64,000 nucleotides of DNA from Hemileia vastatrix (lineage: Eukaryota; Basidiomycota; Pucciniomycetes; Pucciniales; Zaghouaniaceae): positions 28,986,150-29,050,149 of the forward strand of contig JASXTE010000014.1 of assembly GCA_030280995.1 (NCBI GenBank). The letters run 5' to 3'. Positions within the stretch are counted from its first letter, which is position 1. Each line of letters starts with the position of its first letter. Below the pieces are notes generated by a model. It had not been told where the DNA came from. It ran no database searches and saw only the letters and a program-made list of their open reading frames with translations. This document shows, piece after piece, positions 58,712 to 64,000 of this stretch. Both the position numbers and the translations under genes were made by a program.

Positions 58712-59732
58712 CTCTGTTCTTCGGGCAAAGAACAGAGTTCACTTCCATTCACTTATATTTCTTTTTTCTCAACTCATCTCTCCAGGTAAGTCATTTTATT
58801 CTTTTTAAACAGAGTGTGAAAATAGGAGGATGAACTCTGTTCTTCGGGCAAAGAACAGAGTTCACTTCCATTCACTTATATTTCTTTTTTCTCAACTCAT
58901 CTCTCCAGGTAAGTCATTTTATTCTTTTTAAACAGAGTGTGAAAATAGGAGGATGAACTCTGTTCTTCGGGCGAAGAACAGAGTTCACTTCCATTCACTT
59001 ATATTTCTTTTTTCTCAACTCATCTCTCCAGGTAAGTCATTTTATTCTTTTTAAACAGAGTGTGAAAATAGGAGGATGAACTCTGTTCTTCGGGCGAAGA
59101 ACAGAGTTCACTTCCATTCACTTATATTTCTTTTTTCTAAACTCATCTCTCCAGGTAAGTCATTTTATTCTTTTTAAACAGAGTGTGAAAATAGGAGGAT
59201 GAACTCTGTTCTTCGGGCGAAGAACAGAGTTCACTTCCATTCACTTATATTTCTTTTTTCTCAACTCATCTCTCCAGGTAAGTCATTTTATTCTTTTTAA
59301 ACAGAGTGTGAAAATAGGAGGATGAACTCTGTTCTTCGGGCAAAGAACAGAGTTCACTTCCATTCACTTATATTTCTTTTTTCTAAACTCATCTCTCCAG
59401 GTAAGTCATTTTATTCTTTTTAAACAGAGTGTGAAAATAGGAGGATGAACTCTGTTCTTTGGGCGAAGAACAGAGTTCACTTCCATTCACTTATATTTCT
59501 TTTTTCTAAACTCATCTCTCCAGGTAAGTCATTTTATTCTTTTTAAAAAGAGTGTGAAAATAGGAGGATGAACTCTGTTCTTTGGGCGAAGAACAGAGTT
59601 CACTTCCATTCACTTATATTTCTTTTTTCTAAACTCATCTCTCCAGGTAAGTCATTTTATTCTTTTTAAACAGAGTGTGAAAATAGGAGGATGAACTCTG
59701 TTCTTCGGGCGAAGAACAGAGTTCACTTCCAT
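58712..59732. repeat. Eight 123-bp tandem repeats, each with a 15-bp-arm hairpin and CAG|GTAAGT
   Basis: Unit starts at 58712, 58835, 58958, 59081, 59204, 59327, 59450 and 59573, with a partial ninth at 59696. Each begins with an inverted repeat (arms AACTCTGTTCTTCG and CGAAGAACAGAGTT, two-base centre) and contains TCTCCAGGTAAGTCA, an exact consensus splice donor. Units differ at only a few positions (CAAAG/CGAAG, TCAAC/TAAAC, TTCGG/TTTGG), so the array is young or homogenised. The 123-bp period is a multiple of three. Confidence 0.95.
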
Positions 59733-60078
59733 AAAATATTAGCTGAAACATAGTTTTCAATTCTGTAAAAACAGTTGTAAGTAATAGAAAAAGTCACTGA
59801 TTTTTTTTATATGTAATCTGAAATTTTTTAATAAAATTATTGTATTTAAGAATTGCAATATTGTCAATCAATCTTTATTGATCAACTTAATTTAATAAAG
59901 TATTATTTAAATAAGTTGCTTCAAAAAATACTTTGCATTGAACCTAGTTTCTAGACTTGATCTGAATTTTGGCTTAAGGAATTGTCATTACTTTAAAAGT
60001 AGTATACTTGACATATCTTATTTATATATTAATTAATTTATTTAATTATATTGTATTTTGATGACTTTCACCCTTTAC

Positions 60079-60264
60079 TTCAATAAAATGCAGGGGAGGG
60101 TATTGCCAATTTTTTAAATCTGACATGTGAAATTGATGACTTAGAAAAATTTGGTGGTACCCACCCCTTGTTTCAATAAAATGCAGGGGAGGGCATTGCC
60201 AATTTTTTAAATCTGACATGTGAAATTGATGACTTAGAAAAATTTAGATAAGCAAACTTATTGA
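60079..60264. repeat. Two-unit 93-bp tandem duplication
   Basis: TTCAATAAAATGCAGGGGAG begins at 60079 and again at 60172. The two copies are nearly identical, with one clear difference (GGTATTGCC against GGCATTGCC). A recent local duplication between the repeat array and the minus-strand gene. Confidence 0.85.
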
Positions 60265-60399
60265 CTAGAAAGTAAAGATAGAAAATTTTTATTATACATT
60301 CAAATTTTTGTCAAAAATAACGTACTATATTCTTTTCCTTTTATAAGTCAGCATATAAGAAAATATTACCAAAATTAAATTAACTAGAAAAACAATTTA

Positions 60400-61190
60400 T
60401 CAATTGAAAAGGTCAAGTAATTTTTTAATGTCCTCATAAGATTGGCCATTTTTAACACATTCCATAATGAAATCTTTTTTTTTAAAACTCTCTTGTTTTT
60501 CCAATTCACAAGTAGCCATTTCTCTTTGAAATTGACGGTCATTTACTCTTTCCATCTGCTCTACCTCAAATATTTTTTCTTCCAAATCTAAGGCTTGCTG
60601 ATCTTTCCTTAGCATATGATCAAACTTCATCTTCTCAAAGTCAAGGGCATTATTTGCAATAGTTGATTTCGCTGAGAAAATTAAATTGAAATAAATAAAT
60701 AAATGAGTTAATGATTAAGATATATAGTAAACAAAACTTACTTATATCTTTTTTTTCAAAATAATCCTCAAGGGAGCCAAATGAGCTTGTTGAAGTATTA
60801 CCACGTTTTAATAGATGGTTCAAGTTCATTGAAGTTGAGGCTCGACGCTTTAGTTTGGAGTTTGAACAAGAGGCTTCAGGAAGTTCTTCTAAAGCAGCTT
60901 CTAAAGAGGTATTCACATTTCCAGAATTGAGATTATTTAATGGAGATTGAGTTTGAGTAGGAGGAGACTAGAAAGAAAGAGAAATTCAGAGAAGAATTGA
61001 AGAAAAAACAAAAAGTAAACATACATTTAAATTTTGGGCCTCTGAGGATTCAGATCTTCTGCGATATAATTGTTCTGCTTGATAGTTGGGATCATCTTCA
61101 GCTGAACTATGGTTAGAAGGTGGAGGGGATTGATCTTCTTCAAGTAAAGGTGTTAAAAAAGAATGTAAACATGCCTGGTCAAAATATTGA
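60400..61190 (-). pseudogene. Harbinger accessory (MYB/SANT-type partner) gene, 5'-truncated
   Basis: Three segments with matching splice sites: about 61190-61024 (EEDQSPPPSNHSSAEDDPN, ending at GTATGT), 60969-60740 (acceptor TTTCTAG, NTSLEAALEELPE, LKRRASTSMN, donor GTAAGT) and 60672-60400 (acceptor TTCTCAG, FEKMKFDHML, a charged coiled-coil, QSYEDIKKLLDLFN, stop). Acidic linker, basic patch and C-terminal coiled coil fit the second gene of PIF/Harbinger elements, a DNA-binding partner that imports and positions the transposase. The N-terminal SANT domain that should precede is missing; the right terminal repeat begins too soon to contain it. Confidence 0.6.
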
Positions 61191-61474
61191 AAATGTCAGG
61201 AAGGGGTGTGTGCCGAGGATTGATGGGTAGGTAGCGAGGAAGGTCAGTGTGTCACATGTGACAGGGATGGGGTAAGAAAGGAAGGGATGTTTTGTGGCCA
61301 AAATGTGGTTGTGAAAAAAAACGGGAAAAAAGTGCTGATTTGAGGTCATAACTGACACCCTTTTTTGAAATAAGTGACTTTTTTGCAAAATTTAAGTGCT
61401 GATTTGTAAGTGCTGATTTGGTTTGAAATCCGCACTTAATTTAAGTGCGGATTTGCCAGAACTGACACCCCCTA

Positions 61475-64000
61475 TTTAAGGTATTGTACACCTTTGTACA
61501 TATGGTGTTGTGCTGATAGAAATTATCTCTGTTTGAAGTCAACTTTATTGAAGCTTGATTCCAGAGTGATACATATTTTATAACAATTTTGAATAAAAAG
61601 TCACTAGTAATGAAGTTAGCCTTTTATCTGTCCTTTATTAAACCTCACTTAATCCTACTAAATCCAAATTGACCCACAAAAACCTTATTCAAGATCTTTT
61701 TAGCCCAGGTTGATTCAAGATTGGAGCAAAATATTATTTTACATATCCAATATGCCTATTGATTAAATTTCATCAAGCTTACTTAAAATTCCAATTAACT
61801 TTAACTTTCACTGGAAATATTTAACACAAATCTTGAGACTTTAGTATGTAAAATCAAAATAAATCTAATATAATATGCTTAAAACAAATTTTTTTTTCTG
61901 GATTTATTGAAACAAAAAATTGTTCATTTGTGAAAATAGAAAAAATACTATACATCCTGAATTTAGAATTTATTTTTAAAATTTTAATTCTCCCTCACTT
62001 TCAAGTTTAGCATGTAATTCAAAAATTATATTTTTAATAATTTCTTGAATAGTACACCTGAAATATAAACCTTGGGGATATCAAAAAACAAAACATCAGC
62101 AAATTGAAATATTTTTTATTGATATGAATGGAATTAATGATTGAAAAACACCATTAGAGCAAGTTTGATTTTGAATAATAGGCATAATTTCTCATGTAAA
62201 TTTCAATAAAAATAATTATAATTCTTACATAAGTTGAAGTGGATACATTTGAGCTCAAAAAGAATTAAAATTTACAAAATGAGACTTCAATAATTCATAT
62301 TTAAAAATGAAATCAGCCTTCATTATCTACCTGTAAACTAAATAAAATTAAATAATTTCAAAGTCAGTATATACTGATGTTATTTTTTCTTCTAAAAGAA
62401 TTTATTATATAGATTAATAGTCATAAAAAGTTGACATAGATTTTACTTTTATATAAGCAAACTTCAATGCATAAAATGATAAAACTATCTTTTATGTAAA
62501 AAGTGAAGTAGGAAGAAAATATTGTTATAGTTTTGATGCACTATCAAAAGAATTGAAGATAGAGCATATAAAAAGTTTAAACTTAATTTCAATTTTTATA
62601 TCATCATTTAATTTTATTTTACTTGAGTAGAAAACAGATTTTAAATCTCAATATAAGTATATATCCCATTAGTTTTTAGATTTAAACATTTGAAACTATG
62701 AAATAAATATTTTTGAAAGAATTTTACAATATTTGCCCTTCTAAACACTCATAAATCCCACTTCAAATCTTCTAACCTTCACAAGTAACCACAATTCATT
62801 CTGAAAATACTCTATATTTAAATAATTAAAGGTAAAAAAAAATGATGTTTTTATTTTTTATTTCAATTTTTGAAAAATAATATATATATATATATATAAT
62901 TCCTTGAATAATCTAAGAGGGAACTTAAAAGTTTTTTTGGTATTAAATATATAGAATCAACTTTCAAAAAATTTGTTTGGAATAAATTACAAAGACAAAA
63001 AGGATATGTTTTGATGAAAGAATACTGATTTAGGTTCTCTGAAAATTTTATCAACTATTTTTATGGAATATCAATCCATTGTTATTATTCTTTATGATAT
63101 TATCATAGAGTTTTTTCCTTTTTTAATGTAATGATTTTCTATTGTGTGGTATGTAGGTTAAGATACTCTCAAAAGATTTATTGAAGATATATATACCAGA
63201 CACCGTAAAATCTGTAGATTTATAACTATAACTTACTTTTCTGATGTTTTACATTCTTGATAAGTAGCTCATGCATTACACAAGTAAATAATTATAGCCC
63301 CTGGAAATAAGTCCTTGTGAATTCCAAATTTTTTAGTATTCTTAAAATCGTTACTCAAATAAACTGAAACATCTTCAATCACTAATTGAAAGAAGGAGTT
63401 TCAAAATCTTTTTTTGTAGTTAGAAAAGTTCAAGTTATTTTTCATTTAATCAAATATAATGAATATTTGTAAATTTTTTCTTAAAAACTAGTGACTATAG
63501 CAAAGTAATGCTGGAACAATCAGATAAACAGGGTGGAATAAAGTAATATCACAACAGGAAATGATACAAAATTGTTGATTTTCGTCTCACAAAATTCAAC
63601 ATATTTTTGACATATTTTTCCAACATAAGATAATTTTTAGTGGATTTTAACATTATTATAACAAAAAAGCTTAACAATGTTTTTTTTTTTACAAAAATAA
63701 ATATCATTAGATCATTTTTTAAATATGACTTATTTTTATGCTTTATCTACAATAGTTAGTAGTTTTTTTTGCAGAAATCACTTGTTTTTATATTCTCATT
63801 TTGAACTTTTTAAGAAAATTCATTGCATTAAAGTTTTGTATCCATTTTTTCTTAAAACATCATATTTTAAATCTAGAGATTTGGGTTTTAAATAATATAT
63901 ATTTTTATGTTAATTGACTCATTATTTTGGGATTAATCAATTATGTTAAAATTGGAATTGCTTATTTCTAGTGAGTGTACATCATAGTTGGTTTTCAAAT
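61475..64000. other. Gene-free AT-rich DNA to the window end
   Basis: No ORF with recognisable motifs, no terminal repeats and no tandem arrays beyond a TATATA microsatellite at about 62881-62898. The small minus ORF at 62863-63054 spans that microsatellite and is not a gene. Confidence 0.5.

Larger units (their letters stand above)
57752..61472. mobile_element. 3.7-kb Harbinger-like DNA transposon, internally deleted
   Basis: Terminal inverted repeats GGGGGTGTCAGTTCTGGC run on with AAATCCGCACTTA (57752-57782) and are exactly mirrored at the right end (61442-61472). TA is duplicated at 57750-57751 and 61473-61474. AAATCCGCACTTA-like words recur inside both ends in both orientations. The element carries the N-terminal part of a transposase (plus), a pyrimidine tract, a 123-bp tandem repeat, and part of a second gene (minus), the two-gene plan of PIF/Harbinger elements. 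The TA duplication differs from the 3-bp TWA usual for classic PIF/Harbinger, so the subgroup is uncertain. Confidence 0.85.

Noticed and set aside
60093..60110. GGGGAGGGTATTGCC as another CACTA-type end
   Set aside because: It lacks the CACCACAG start and the TTGCTAGCAA palindrome; it is part of a 93-bp tandem duplication.

Overview
This 64-kb window looks like AT-rich, transposon-saturated nuclear DNA from a basidiomycete fungus, most likely a rust-like genome. The evidence is: 55-120 bp introns with GTAAGT or GTATGT donors, chromodomain Ty3/Gypsy retrotransposons, a Tnp2-type (CACTA) transposase, a TET/JBP-like 2OG-Fe(II) dioxygenase, and one ordinary-looking fungal gene with a typical basidiomycete-style C-terminus. 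The organism assignment rests on family recognition from memory, not on a search. No rRNA, convincing tRNA, prokaryotic operon or CRISPR was found.

Layout. 1-3.8 kb: a partial LTR, A-rich degenerate DNA and TA-flanked MITEs. 3.9-5.1 kb: the only plausible host gene (minus strand, two exons). 5.2-8.3 kb: decayed MITEs and a foldback element. 8.3-11.8 kb: LTR material, minisatellites and the start of a Gypsy gag. 11.8-31.4 kb: an accessory cluster. It holds a TET/JBP-like dioxygenase split by a solo LTR, an unrecognised multi-exon gene split by a CACTA-type MITE, a 1.9-kb array of about 20 dyad-symmetric repeats, two members of one unrecognised gene family (X broken, X' intact), a Tnp2 transposase with two nonsense codons, and a SNF2 helicase whose Walker-A lysine codon reads TAG. 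32-57 kb: a nested retrotransposon stack. A 9.4-kb minus-strand Gypsy element (G2, 35284-55576, duplication CCAAT) was hit by a solo LTR (duplication GTCAT), by a second Gypsy element (G1, 41876-50310, duplication CCATC) and by a solo LTR of its own family (duplication AGTAT). 57.4-61.5 kb: a CACTA-type end and a Harbinger-like element whose catalytic domain is missing; a C-rich tract and eight 123-bp hairpin repeats lie where it would be encoded. 61.5-64 kb: no gene seen.

The strongest candidates for something undescribed are (i) a two-exon gene with its own TATA box, antisense inside G1, open although gag and pol carry five stops; (ii) the dyad array at 19.15-21.09 kb with its higher-order inverted repeat; (iii) the clustering of a DNA-oxidising-enzyme homologue, a SNF2 ATPase, a transposase and the paired X genes; and (iv) iterated, covarying short hairpins in two retroelement leaders. 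Several insertions are placed to the base by their target duplications, and removing them on paper restores continuous reading frames.
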